Shown in pieces: positions 38,823 through 47,273 of a DNA stretch of 58,418 nucleotides. The notes under the pieces are model-generated. The model saw only the letters and a program-made list of their open reading frames with translations, was not told the origin of the DNA and did no database searches. A program made the position numbers and the translations under genes. Positions within the stretch are counted from its first letter, which is position 1. Every line of letters begins with the position of its first letter. The DNA is from Pseudomonas sp. CAN1 (GTDB lineage: Bacteria > Pseudomonadota > Gammaproteobacteria > Pseudomonadales > Pseudomonadaceae): contig NZ_JASMRU010000003.1 in NCBI RefSeq assembly GCF_030462585.1, positions 256,399 to 314,816 on the forward strand, given 5' to 3'.

Positions 38823-39217
38823 GTTTCGTCTCTCTTCTGTTGCGTGGCGAGCTGGCCAGTAGCGGGTTGTGCCCGGCCATCGCGAATTCGTTTGTTCAAT
38901 CGACAGGTGCGGCAGCGTATCGCCGTGGAAAACACCTGTCCCTTACAGTCTTCGTACCACCACTTCTGCTGGGCGGCGGTCCAGGTCTGCTCGGCGCCGC
39001 AGTCGTGGCAGGTGAAGTCCTGGTCCTCGTACCAGCCGCGGCGCACGAAATGCGGATCGCCGTAGCTGTTGTAGGGCGCCAGGTTCGAGCGGTTCACCGG
39101 CAAGCTGCCGGGCGGCGCCAGGCGGCTTTCCGGCTGCCTGGCCCGTTCGGCCTTCCAGGCCTTGCGCCGCTCGCGCTTCTGGCGGATTTCCTGGCGGCGC
39201 TGCTTGTTGCTCTTCAC
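38819..39217 (-). CDS. Zinc-ribbon protein of the rtc operon
   Basis: 132 residues. A very basic N-terminus (MKSNKQRRQEIRQKRERRKAWKAERARQ) likely binds nucleic acid. A zinc ribbon (about 68-105) follows, with FTCHDCGAEQTWTAAQQKWWYE and IRCRTCR giving two CxxC knuckles. I recognise the ribbon as a probable zinc-ribbon domain family member; its partner is unknown. It is coupled to rtcB by overlapping start and stop, so the two products are probably made in step and may act as one complex on RNA. Confidence 0.82.
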   Translation of the reverse strand: MKSNKQRRQEIRQKRERRKAWKAERARQPESRLAPPGSLPVNRSNLAPYNSYGDPHFVRRGWYEDQDFTCHDCGAEQTWTAAQQKWWYEDCKGQVFSTAIRCRTCRLNKRIRDGRAQPATGQLATQQKRDET

Positions 39218-39248
39218 CGTGCTGTCTCCTGCGCCGGGCAGGCCTTTG

Positions 39249-40391
39249 TCAGGCCTGCTTCAGCGTCACCAGTCCATTCAATACCTGATCCAGGCCACCG
39301 AATACCGAGATGCGGTCGATCCGTTCGGCCACCCGCTCCAGGGTTTCCAGCTCCTTCAGGCGCAGGGCGGTGGGGTTGTCTTCCATCACCTTCGCCGTGT
39401 TCAGCAGCGAGCGGGTCGCCGAGGTCTCCTCGCGACGACGGATCACGTTCGCCTGCGCGGCCTTCTCCGCCTCCACCACCTGGGCCAGCAGGGTCTTCAT
39501 CTCGCCCGGCAGGATGATGTCGCGCACGCCCAGGCCGCTGACCTCGATGCCGGTGCCCGGCAGCCGTTCCTTCAGGTAGGCGCTGACCGAGTCGTCGATG
39601 AGCTGCTTGTTCTCCAGCAGCTCATCCAGCGAACGGGTGCCCACCGCCGCGCGCAGGCCGAACTGCAGCTCGCGGTAGAGGTGCTCCAGCGGCTTGGACA
39701 GGCTGGAAAACGCCGTCAGCACGTCGCTGTAACGCCAGTTGGCGGCCAGGTTCAGGCGCAGGCTCACCTTGTCGCGGGTGAGGATTTCCTGGCCGCTGAC
39801 TTCCAGCGCCTGGATCCGCGTATCGATCAGCTCCACGCTGACCTGGCGGTTGTAGCGCCAGAAACCGTACTGGCCTGCCGGCAGCAACTCGACCACTGCG
39901 CCATCGACCTTCAGCACGCCGACCTGGTACGCCGGGACCAGGGTCACCAGCAGCGCCTCGACGCCGATCACGCTGCGGCCGCGCAGGTTGCCCTGCATCT
40001 GCTGCAACAGTGCCGGAGCCACGCGGTACTCCTGGCTCAGGTCGATGCGTTCCAGGCGCTGTTCGGTCTGGCCTTTCCAGTACAGGCGGCGGCTGCCCGG
40101 CGCGAGGATTTCCGCCAGCACGCCGTCCTCGAAGCGCAGGCCGGCCTCGTTTTCGGCCAGGTCCATGCGGGTGAAGTAGCGTTCGACCAGCGCAGGCTCG
40201 GACTGGCGCAGGTAGCCGGCCAGGCGGTGCTCGAACAGCGGGGTGTTGAGGCTGAAGGTTTCCACGCTCAGGCGGTTGTACAGGTCCAGATGGCGGTGGA
40301 TGCCCGGTTCGAGGATCGCCAGGAAATCACCCTCCGAGTACAGCAGGCCGCGTTCGTTCTTCTTCACGGTAAAGCGCTTCAGCAGTTTCAT
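39249..40391 (-). CDS. SPFH/slipin-family protein leading the rtc operon
   Basis: 380 residues from ATG 40391, with an AGGAAGAGAG ribosome site. An earlier in-frame start is rejected because the sequence before residue MKLLKRF is leader DNA. The N-terminal part is soluble: no membrane helix is seen. The SPFH/band-7 domain covers about 130-300 (LVPAYQVGVLKVDGAVVELLPAGQYGFW, RLNLAANWRYSD), and a C-terminal helix is rich in Ala/Glu (VVEAEKAAQANVIRRREE). SPFH proteins assemble into rings or cages. Several RNA-repair operons carry one. I infer a scaffold for repair of bound RNA. Confidence 0.82.
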   Translation of the reverse strand: MKLLKRFTVKKNERGLLYSEGDFLAILEPGIHRHLDLYNRLSVETFSLNTPLFEHRLAGYLRQSEPALVERYFTRMDLAENEAGLRFEDGVLAEILAPGSRRLYWKGQTEQRLERIDLSQEYRVAPALLQQMQGNLRGRSVIGVEALLVTLVPAYQVGVLKVDGAVVELLPAGQYGFWRYNRQVSVELIDTRIQALEVSGQEILTRDKVSLRLNLAANWRYSDVLTAFSSLSKPLEHLYRELQFGLRAAVGTRSLDELLENKQLIDDSVSAYLKERLPGTGIEVSGLGVRDIILPGEMKTLLAQVVEAEKAAQANVIRRREETSATRSLLNTAKVMEDNPTALRLKELETLERVAERIDRISVFGGLDQVLNGLVTLKQA

Positions 40392-40668
40392 TTCTCTCTT
40401 CCTTTTTCTGTTGTGCAGGGTGCCGGTGTCCGCCAGTCCGTCGGGTGGCGAGGCGGGGGCCTGCGAGAGCCAGGTGCTGCGGACTGCCTGTCCATCACGC
40501 CGAATCCATCGGCCAGCACTTGCCTTGTCGCGGGCCCGGTCCTCGTACCGGGCGGGCCGGCGGTGGCTTCGGGTCCCTGGCGTTTCCGGCCTTCCTGGCC
40601 TGTTTGCGCCTGTCCCGTCGCCCACCGGCGGGGTGTTGCATTCATGAGTAGCTGCCTTAACAGGGCAG
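40392..40668 (-). other. GC-rich leader between tRNA-like elements and the SPFH gene
   Basis: 277 nt with no supported frame. Right next to the first tRNA-like element stands a hairpin CTGCC-CTGTTAA-GGCAG (40668-40652, minus strand). The rest is GC-rich with several inverted GGCCGG / CCGGCC stretches and could fold strongly. As part of the predicted transcript it may protect or expose the SPFH ribosome site. Confidence 0.5.
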
Positions 40669-40739
40669 TGTTCGAGCGGGAGTCGAACCCGCGACAGGCC
40701 ATCCGAAAATGGCTGCTCTACCGGACTGAGCTATCGAAC
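40669..40739 (-). ncRNA. tRNA-like element A (6-nt anticodon loop, no CCA)
   Basis: 71 nt, minus strand. Acceptor GTTCGA / TCGAAC gives 6 bp; the seventh pair would be C-A. Then come TA, D arm GCTC-AGTCCGGTA-GAGC and A26. The anticodon stem GCCAT / ATGGC encloses only 6 nt, TTTCGG. A 5-nt variable loop (CTGTC) is followed by T arm GCGGG-TTCGACT-CCCGC. The 3' base is A, then CTGCC, not CCA. A normal loop has 7 nt. Its first base is also the last base of element B, so the two cannot both be full tRNAs. Aligned as a tRNA, the loop would read UCG. Confidence 0.75.
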
Positions 40740-40811
40740 GGCGCGGGCAGGATTCGAACCTGCGACGGCTCCATCCAAGTGGAGTGCTCTACCGGACTGA
40801 GCTACCGCGCC
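40739..40811 (-). ncRNA. tRNA-like element B (6-nt anticodon loop, no CCA)
   Basis: 73 nt, minus strand. The perfect 7-bp acceptor is GGCGCGG / CCGCGCC. TA and the D arm (identical to element A) come next, then A26. The anticodon stem CTCCA / TGGAG encloses 6 nt, CTTGGA. The variable loop is CCGTC and the T arm is GCAGG-TTCGAAT-CCTGC. There is one base (G) after the acceptor and no CCA, whereas Pseudomonas tRNA genes normally encode CCA. The fold is complete except for the missing loop base. The loop would read UGG if forced into a tRNA, but I do not call it tRNA-Pro. Confidence 0.78.
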
Positions 40812-40813
40812 AT

Positions 40814-40920
40814 CGACCGTGACTGCTGCAGCGGCATGCACGAAGCCGACACCAGGGGTGGGCTCGGGCACCGGCGGGAGTTGAAGTCCCTGCCCGTGGG
40901 CTGCATCAGCGATGCGGTCG
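40814..40920 (-). ncRNA. Predicted 5' stem-loop RNA at the rtc transcript start
   Basis: On the minus strand CGACCG (40920-40915) pairs with CGGTCG (40819-40814). Inside, after an internal loop, CTGATGCAGC (40909-40900) pairs with GCTGCAGCAG (40832-40823) with one mismatch. The tip holds GGGA-CTTCAAC-TCCC with flanking GGGCA / TGCCC. The first paired base coincides with +1 predicted from the sigma54 promoter. The terminal stem with a large closed interior recalls bacterial Y RNAs, but no Ro60-type gene is in the operon. The fold was made by eye. Confidence 0.55.
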
Positions 40921-40931
40921 AAGGAGATATA

Positions 40932-40946
40932 GCGAGGGGCGTGCCA
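40932..40946 (-). promoter_or_regulatory. Sigma54 promoter of the rtc operon
   Basis: Minus strand TGGCAC (40946-40941), 5 nt, TCGC (40935-40932): the -24/-12 consensus TGGCAC-N5-TTGC with one mismatch and exact GG-GC spacing. It places +1 at about 40920. The neighbour rtcR encodes the matching sigma54 activator. Confidence 0.85.
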
Positions 40947-40984
40947 GGTTTGTTTTCGGTTTGTGCTGAATTTTTTAACTTGTT

Positions 40985-41081
40985 GATAAATAACGATTTA
41001 ATTTTATTTTATGAGCGAGTGGCCGTGTTTTTTGATTGGTCGATTGCGCGATTAATGGATATGCTGGGATCGTTATTTATC
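40985..41081. promoter_or_regulatory. 13-bp perfect inverted repeat: likely RtcR enhancer pair
   Basis: GATAAATAACGAT (40985-40997) and ATCGTTATTTATC (41069-41081) are exact inverted copies 71 nt apart, in an AT-rich stretch unlike the rest of the window. They lie about 40 and 123 nt upstream of the -24 element, where sigma54 activators bind. The right copy also lies just before the rtcR start, which would allow autocontrol. Confidence 0.65.
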
Positions 41082-41095
41082 TTTATGGATAAAAG

Positions 41096-42706
<1,611 letters not shown>

Positions 42707-42741
42707 ACTCGGGGTTTTGCACCAGCGGCAAGGAGCCGATC

Positions 42742-43311
42742 ATGGAAGAACCGATGAGCGTCGAGCAGCTGTGCCGACGCATCGAGGCGGGCGAGGCCTT
42801 CAAGTACGTGTATTTCTGGGGGCACCGTCCGAAGCGCTCCGGGGAGGTCGACAAGAGCTGCTTCAGCCAGTGGTTCGAGGCTGACTTCGTGATCGATGGT
42901 GAGACCTACCGCAGCGCCGAGCACTACATGATGGCCGGCAAGGCCCGGCTGTTCCGCGATGAGACGGCGCTGGCGCGGATTCTCGCGGCGCGCACGCCAG
43001 CCGAGGCAAAGTCCATCGGCCGCGAGATCCTCGGCTTCGACGAGGCGGCCTGGAATGCCGAGCGCCTGGCCATCGTCACCCGCGCCAACCACGCCAAGTT
43101 CGGGCAGAACCCGGCCCTGCGCGAATTCCTGCTGGGCACTGGCGACCGCGTGCTGGTCGAGGCCAGCCCGGTGGATGCGATCTGGGGCATCGGCCTGGCG
43201 CTGGATCACCCCGATGCGGGCAACCCGGCGCGCTGGCGCGGGCTGAACCTGCTGGGCTTCGCCCTGATGAGCGCGCGTGATGCGCTACGCCAGGAGAGTG
43301 GCGATGCCTGA
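42742..43311 (+). CDS. NADAR-family protein (YbiA-like)
   Basis: 189 residues from ATG 42742, with AAGGAG 8 nt upstream. VYFWGHRPKRSG...CFSQWFEADFVIDGETYRSAEHYMMAGKARLF matches the NADAR/DUF1768 family, with the Glu-His of the active site. Later GREILGFDEAAWNAERLAIVTRANHAKFGQNPALREFLLGTG also fits. Known NADAR enzymes cleave N-glycosidic bonds in riboflavin intermediates, and some remove ADP-ribose from guanine in nucleic acids. It starts 36 nt after rtcR and overlaps the next gene by 8 nt, so it is probably cotranscribed with rtcR. This suggests a damage-response role. Confidence 0.87.
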   Translation: MEEPMSVEQLCRRIEAGEAFKYVYFWGHRPKRSGEVDKSCFSQWFEADFVIDGETYRSAEHYMMAGKARLFRDETALARILAARTPAEAKSIGREILGFDEAAWNAERLAIVTRANHAKFGQNPALREFLLGTGDRVLVEASPVDAIWGIGLALDHPDAGNPARWRGLNLLGFALMSARDALRQESGDA

Positions 43312-44245
43312 GTTCACTCCTGCACAACAGCAACTGCTGCGCGAGCACCGCCTGGCCTGCTTCGCCGGGCGCATCATCCACGACGCACAGCCGCCGATCA
43401 GCGACGCCCAGCTCGCGGAGGTCGAGTTGCGCCTGCGCAGCAAGCTGCCGCCGGAGCTGGTCGCCCTGTGGCGCTGCACCTTCGGCGGTCGCCTGGATTA
43501 CGAGCTGTGCGTGGACTACGACGGCCACTTGCATCCGTACTCGTTCAACGAGCTGTTCTACCCGGACAGCGATGGCTACCACGACCTCTGGGGCTGGTTG
43601 GAGCACGAGCAGGAGTGCGCCGCGGAAGTCGCGGAAGAGAATGGCCAGGAGTGGGACGGTTGTGTCGGCTTCCTGCCTATCGGCGGCTTCGAGTATCTGG
43701 AGCGAGTGTATGTCTGCGTCGAGCCGGAAGAGTTCGGCGCCATCTACGCCTGGAGCCGTGCGCTGCCGCCGGCCTGGCCGCTGCGCCTGCACCAGGACGC
43801 GCTGACCCGGATCGCCGACGATCTGCACGGCCTGTTCGCGCTGCTGGGCTTCGATGACGACCCGTTTGTCGAGGGCGCGGATGCCGGGCAGGAATTGCTC
43901 GAGGCCCTGGATGAACTGGCCGCCTCGGGCGCCGAGGGCGCAGCGCTGGCGCAACAGCTGCAGGATTCGCTGCGGCCGCTGGTACGCGATTGGCGCGCGG
44001 CGCTGGAGCAGGGGAATATCGCTGGCGCGGGAGAGTTGCAGCGCCTGGCGCTGACCCACGCGGTGCGCAGCAGTGATATCGAGTTGCTGGAGCAGCTGCG
44101 CGCCCAGGGCTGCGACCTGGGCCAGTTGCTGACCGGTGGCGGCAATGGGCCGGTGCATGCGCGGGTGATGCAGCGCGAGGCGGTGATCGGCTGGTTCGCC
44201 AAGCAGGGCGTCGCGGAGTATCAACTCGACGGAGACGTGGCATGA
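43304..44245 (+). CDS. SMI1/KNR4-like protein with ankyrin-like tail
   Basis: 313 residues from ATG 43304 (AGGAGAG upstream). An earlier in-frame ATG at 43277 is rejected. The N-terminal half has the SMI1/KNR4 pattern: ISDAQLAEVELRLRSKLPPELVALWRCTFGG, then a Tyr-rich acidic core. The C-terminal half (about 235-310) resembles one or two ankyrin-like helix pairs: LTHAVRSSDIELLEQLRAQGCDLGQLL. SMI1 proteins are often immunity proteins to toxins, but also occur in other roles. No toxin gene is next to it. The start overlaps the NADAR stop; the stop overlaps the next gene by 4 nt. Confidence 0.75.
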   Translation: MPEFTPAQQQLLREHRLACFAGRIIHDAQPPISDAQLAEVELRLRSKLPPELVALWRCTFGGRLDYELCVDYDGHLHPYSFNELFYPDSDGYHDLWGWLEHEQECAAEVAEENGQEWDGCVGFLPIGGFEYLERVYVCVEPEEFGAIYAWSRALPPAWPLRLHQDALTRIADDLHGLFALLGFDDDPFVEGADAGQELLEALDELAASGAEGAALAQQLQDSLRPLVRDWRAALEQGNIAGAGELQRLALTHAVRSSDIELLEQLRAQGCDLGQLLTGGGNGPVHARVMQREAVIGWFAKQGVAEYQLDGDVA

Positions 44246-45297
44246 CGCTGGCGACAGGTTTGCCGGAGTCGCTGGTGGAGTTTCTGCGCCAGCCGGTGGC
44301 GGTGCCGGAGGATCGAGTCGAGGCGCAGGATTTCGTCCGCCGTACCGACGTGCGCGAACTGTACCGCGGGACCCTGGGGACGCCCCGCGCAGACGAGATG
44401 CTTGCCCTTTGCGCGGAGCTGTTTGCCGAACTCAACCCCAACCGCGCGTCGCTGCTGGCGCTGTTCTGTGGCAGTTGGGTTGAGGGCGGCGCGAGTCCGC
44501 GCATTGCCTTCGCAGCGGTGCTGGAGGCGTTGGGGCGCGCGCTGGCTGTTGTGCGTCCCTATTGCGCCGATGAAGACGTGGAAGATGACGAGGAAGCGCA
44601 AGCCGCGGCCGGGCTGGCCCGTGCGCAACTCGACAGCCTGACGCCGGCGCAGTCATTGCAGGTCGACAGTGCCCACGCCGCGGTCGATCTGCTGGTGCTG
44701 CCGCTGATGACCATGCTGATGCGTTCGCGGGAAAATCACCGCGACTTCCTGGCCAGCGGCGAGCTACTGCGTGACATCGATGCGATGGTGAAATCCAACA
44801 CCACGCTGCCGTTCGACAACTTGCACTTTCTCGACCACGCCGCGGCGCTGACCTACGACGACGAACTGGTGGTGGTCCTGCCGACGACACGCACGGGGCT
44901 GGTGGTGAGCGCGCAGGGCATCAACTGCAACTTCCACGCGTTTTCCCTGCTGCAACCGCTGCTGGCGGCCCATGGTGAGCGGCTCGGGCTGCAAGTCACC
45001 GCGCCTGTCGCAGCGGATGAAGTGCCGCGGGAAGACAGCGCGCAGTACCTGTGGCTGCAGGCCTTTGCCTTCGAGAAGGGCGAGCTGGTCAACAGCCTGG
45101 CCTGGGCCTGGGGTGAGGCGCCGCTGCGCAGCAATAGCCGCAAGCACGGCCATTGTGTGCTGATCGCGCTGGATACCGAGGAGGGTGTGTCGCGCTCCTG
45201 GTCGGGCTTCGCCGACCGTCTGCATGACGCGCATCAACCGTCGGTGGAGCTGGTGCGTTTCCTCAGCGCCGAAGAAGTGGCGGCCTACCTCGACTGA
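44242..45297 (+). CDS. Unknown protein, last gene of the rtcR-NADAR cluster
   Basis: 351 residues; starts by ATGA overlap with the SMI1-like gene. The N-terminal half is helical and Ala/Leu rich (CGSWVEGGASPRIAFAAVLEALGRAL), with an acidic stretch DEDVEDDEEAQ at about 110-120. The C-terminal half has FDNLHFLDHAAALTYDDELVVVLPTTRTGLVVSAQGINCNFHAFSLLQPLL. I recognise no family and see no signal peptide. Tight packing suggests it works with the two genes before it, as a partner or immunity-type protein. A strong hairpin follows (45309-45336). Confidence 0.72.
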   Translation: MTLATGLPESLVEFLRQPVAVPEDRVEAQDFVRRTDVRELYRGTLGTPRADEMLALCAELFAELNPNRASLLALFCGSWVEGGASPRIAFAAVLEALGRALAVVRPYCADEDVEDDEEAQAAAGLARAQLDSLTPAQSLQVDSAHAAVDLLVLPLMTMLMRSRENHRDFLASGELLRDIDAMVKSNTTLPFDNLHFLDHAAALTYDDELVVVLPTTRTGLVVSAQGINCNFHAFSLLQPLLAAHGERLGLQVTAPVAADEVPREDSAQYLWLQAFAFEKGELVNSLAWAWGEAPLRSNSRKHGHCVLIALDTEEGVSRSWSGFADRLHDAHQPSVELVRFLSAEEVAAYLD

Positions 45298-45308
45298 TAC
45301 TGGAAAGG

Positions 45309-45336
45309 GCGCGCCGCGGCAGTGGCCGCGGCGCGC
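45309..45336. terminator. Strong hairpin between two convergent genes
   Basis: A perfect 12-bp stem GCGCGCCGCGGC / GCCGCGGCGCGC with an AGTG loop. It ends both the rtcR-side cluster and the DUF4105 gene. There is no T tract, so it may work by stem strength or Rho. Confidence 0.7.
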
Positions 45337-45345
45337 GGGTTCCGA

Positions 45346-47211
45346 TCAGTAGTGGTACCAGCGCAGTTCCAGCATCACTTCGTTGCGCGGGCTGGCCTCG
45401 TGGCTGAACTCGCGCTGGGCCGACAGGCGCAGGCCGAGGTTGCGGCCCAGTTCCACCTGCTGGCCGAAGCTCAGGCTGCGGCGCACCTCGCCGTTGTGGA
45501 AGAAGTCACCCTTGCCTTCGAGGCTGAGGTTGCCCAGCGGGTTGCTCCACAGCACGCCAGTATCGAAACCCATGGCTGGCGCGATGGTGGCGGCGAAGTC
45601 CGGGTTGTTCTCGATGCGTGCGGTGCCCAGGGCATAGGCCTGCAGGTCGTCGGTGAGCTTCCAGCTGCCGCCGGCGCCGCCATTCAGATGGCCGGCCAGG
45701 GTATCGTGGTCGTTGTCGCTGTGCTTGCCGATCACCCGTTCCCAGCCGCCGGATACCTGCCAGGACAGCGGTTGCAGCAGCTCGTTGCGCGGCGTCATGG
45801 AGCGGATGGTGACCAGGTCGAGCTGCTGCAGCTGCCAGCGGTTGCCTTCGTACTGGCGCAGCTTGAGCTGGCCGATCTCGATCTGCGCGCCGAGGGGGAA
45901 GCCGAAGGCGTTGTCTTCGAGGTCGTGGTAGGCCATGCGCAGGCCGTACTGGGCGAAGGCCTGGCCATCGCGGCTGCCGGCGCCCAGCTGCCAGGTACGT
46001 GACTGGTGGCCTTCCTCGGGCTGGCCGGGGCGCTCCACTTGCAGTGCTGGCGGTGGGTTCTGGTTGATCGCCTTGAGCAGGTTGTAGCTGCGCGAGGCGG
46101 TGGACTGGTCGCGCTCCTGGCCGGTGGCGCGATAGCGCACCAGGCGGAAGGCGGTGTCCTGCACCAGCGCCTGGCGGTCGGCGGGCAGGGCGGCGAATTC
46201 GGGGCTCTGCAGCAGGCTGTCGTCATCGGCGAGGTGCCGCGCCAGGACCTTCTCGTCGTGGCTCAGCGGTTCGCTGCGGGCGAGCAACTCGCGCTCGCGG
46301 GAGGGGCGGTAGTCGACGCGGTCGATCATCCCGGCGTTCTTCACTGCGCGCACGGTGTCGGTGGGGATGGCGGTGAGCGGGAAGTGGTCGGTCAGTTCGA
46401 CACCGGGGCGGGCGATCTCCAGCAGCTCCAGCAGGCGGAAGGAGCAGTTCTCGTCGAAGAAGTAGTACTTGAAGCGGATCTGCTTCAGCTCCCAGACGTG
46501 CTCGACCATCCGCGCGGTTTCCTCCGGCGTCAGGTTCAGGCGGTATTCCCAGAGGTCGCGGTTTTCCAGGCGGCTGTATTCGGCGAGCTTCTCGCGGTAG
46601 GGCACCAGGGCGAACAGGCCGGGGTAGCCGCCCATCAGGCCCTTCCAGGCGTAGAGGATGCTGTTGTCCATGCCCTCGATATAGGCGCCGAAGTTGAGCG
46701 CGTAGCTGAGCAGGGCGGTGTTGTCGGAGTCGACATCGGCCTGGTCGATGCGCAGCAGGGTGTGGCCGAACATCGACGACGGGCTGTTCAGGTAGGCGGC
46801 CGGGAACACCAGCACGGCGCTGTGCGGGTTGATGTCCTGGTACCAGGTGGTGAATTCCTTGCACTCCACCTGCGGCAGGTCGGTGAGCTGCAGTTGCTGG
46901 CGCAGCCAGCGGGTGCGCGCCGGATAGACGCACTGGGCGTGATTGCCGGCCTTGCTCGCGGGGGCGTAGAGCGCCTTCACGGTGGCGGCCAGTTCCGCTT
47001 CGGGATGGCTCTCGCCGTCCTTGGCCAGGAAGAATTTCGGGTCGTCGACAAAGCTGCGCCAACCGCCCAGCTTGGCGTGCTCGTAGTGCCCCAGGGCCAG
47101 CCAGTAGGGTTCGGCGGCCAGTTGCTGCAGGCGTTGCGGGTCGGGCTGTGGAGCGGCAAGGAGCGGGGTGCAGGCGCACAGCGCCATCCAGGGCAACAGG
47201 CGTTTGGGCAT
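45346..47211 (-). CDS. DUF4105-family outer-envelope protein
   Basis: 621 residues. A signal peptide ends LLA-APQ (about 19). The periplasmic N-terminal region is WLALGHYEHAKLGGWRSFVDDPKFFLAKDG. The DUF4105 core (about 130-310) contains SMFGHTLLRID and YYFFDENCSFRLLELLE, with the His and Cys residues of the family. The C-terminal third (about 400-620) has alternating hydrophobic strands ending in Tyr (LELRWYHY), as in a beta barrel. Relatives are proposed thiol hydrolases of the outer membrane; the substrate is unknown. From memory, the same gene precedes a DUF3015 gene in P. aeruginosa. Confidence 0.85.
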   Translation of the reverse strand: MPKRLLPWMALCACTPLLAAPQPDPQRLQQLAAEPYWLALGHYEHAKLGGWRSFVDDPKFFLAKDGESHPEAELAATVKALYAPASKAGNHAQCVYPARTRWLRQQLQLTDLPQVECKEFTTWYQDINPHSAVLVFPAAYLNSPSSMFGHTLLRIDQADVDSDNTALLSYALNFGAYIEGMDNSILYAWKGLMGGYPGLFALVPYREKLAEYSRLENRDLWEYRLNLTPEETARMVEHVWELKQIRFKYYFFDENCSFRLLELLEIARPGVELTDHFPLTAIPTDTVRAVKNAGMIDRVDYRPSRERELLARSEPLSHDEKVLARHLADDDSLLQSPEFAALPADRQALVQDTAFRLVRYRATGQERDQSTASRSYNLLKAINQNPPPALQVERPGQPEEGHQSRTWQLGAGSRDGQAFAQYGLRMAYHDLEDNAFGFPLGAQIEIGQLKLRQYEGNRWQLQQLDLVTIRSMTPRNELLQPLSWQVSGGWERVIGKHSDNDHDTLAGHLNGGAGGSWKLTDDLQAYALGTARIENNPDFAATIAPAMGFDTGVLWSNPLGNLSLEGKGDFFHNGEVRRSLSFGQQVELGRNLGLRLSAQREFSHEASPRNEVMLELRWYHY

Positions 47212-47238
47212 CGAGTGGGCTTACTGGAAGGGAAGGAT

Positions 47239-47263
47239 GAGCCCGCCCGATCGGGGCGGGCTC
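47239..47263. terminator. Hairpin after the DUF3015 gene
   Basis: Stem GAGCCCGCCC / GGGCGGGCTC with a 5-nt loop, 11 nt past the DUF3015 stop and before the DUF4105 start. It probably separates the two transcripts, or attenuates the second. Confidence 0.75.
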
Positions 47264-47273
47264 GCGTCGGCCA

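Noticed and set aside
40669-40811. Calling the two folds normal tRNA-Arg(UCG) and tRNA-Pro(UGG) genes
   Set aside because: Anticodon loops have 6 nt, CCA is missing, and the elements share a base, so ordinary decoding tRNAs are unlikely.
40669-41095. A tRNA attachment site for an integrated element
   Set aside because: There is no integrase, no second copy of the tRNA end and no foreign gene set; flanking genes form one functional locus.
35167-41095. A Ro60/Rsr gene to go with the Y-RNA-like leader
   Set aside because: None of the operon proteins shows a TROVE or von Willebrand A pattern.
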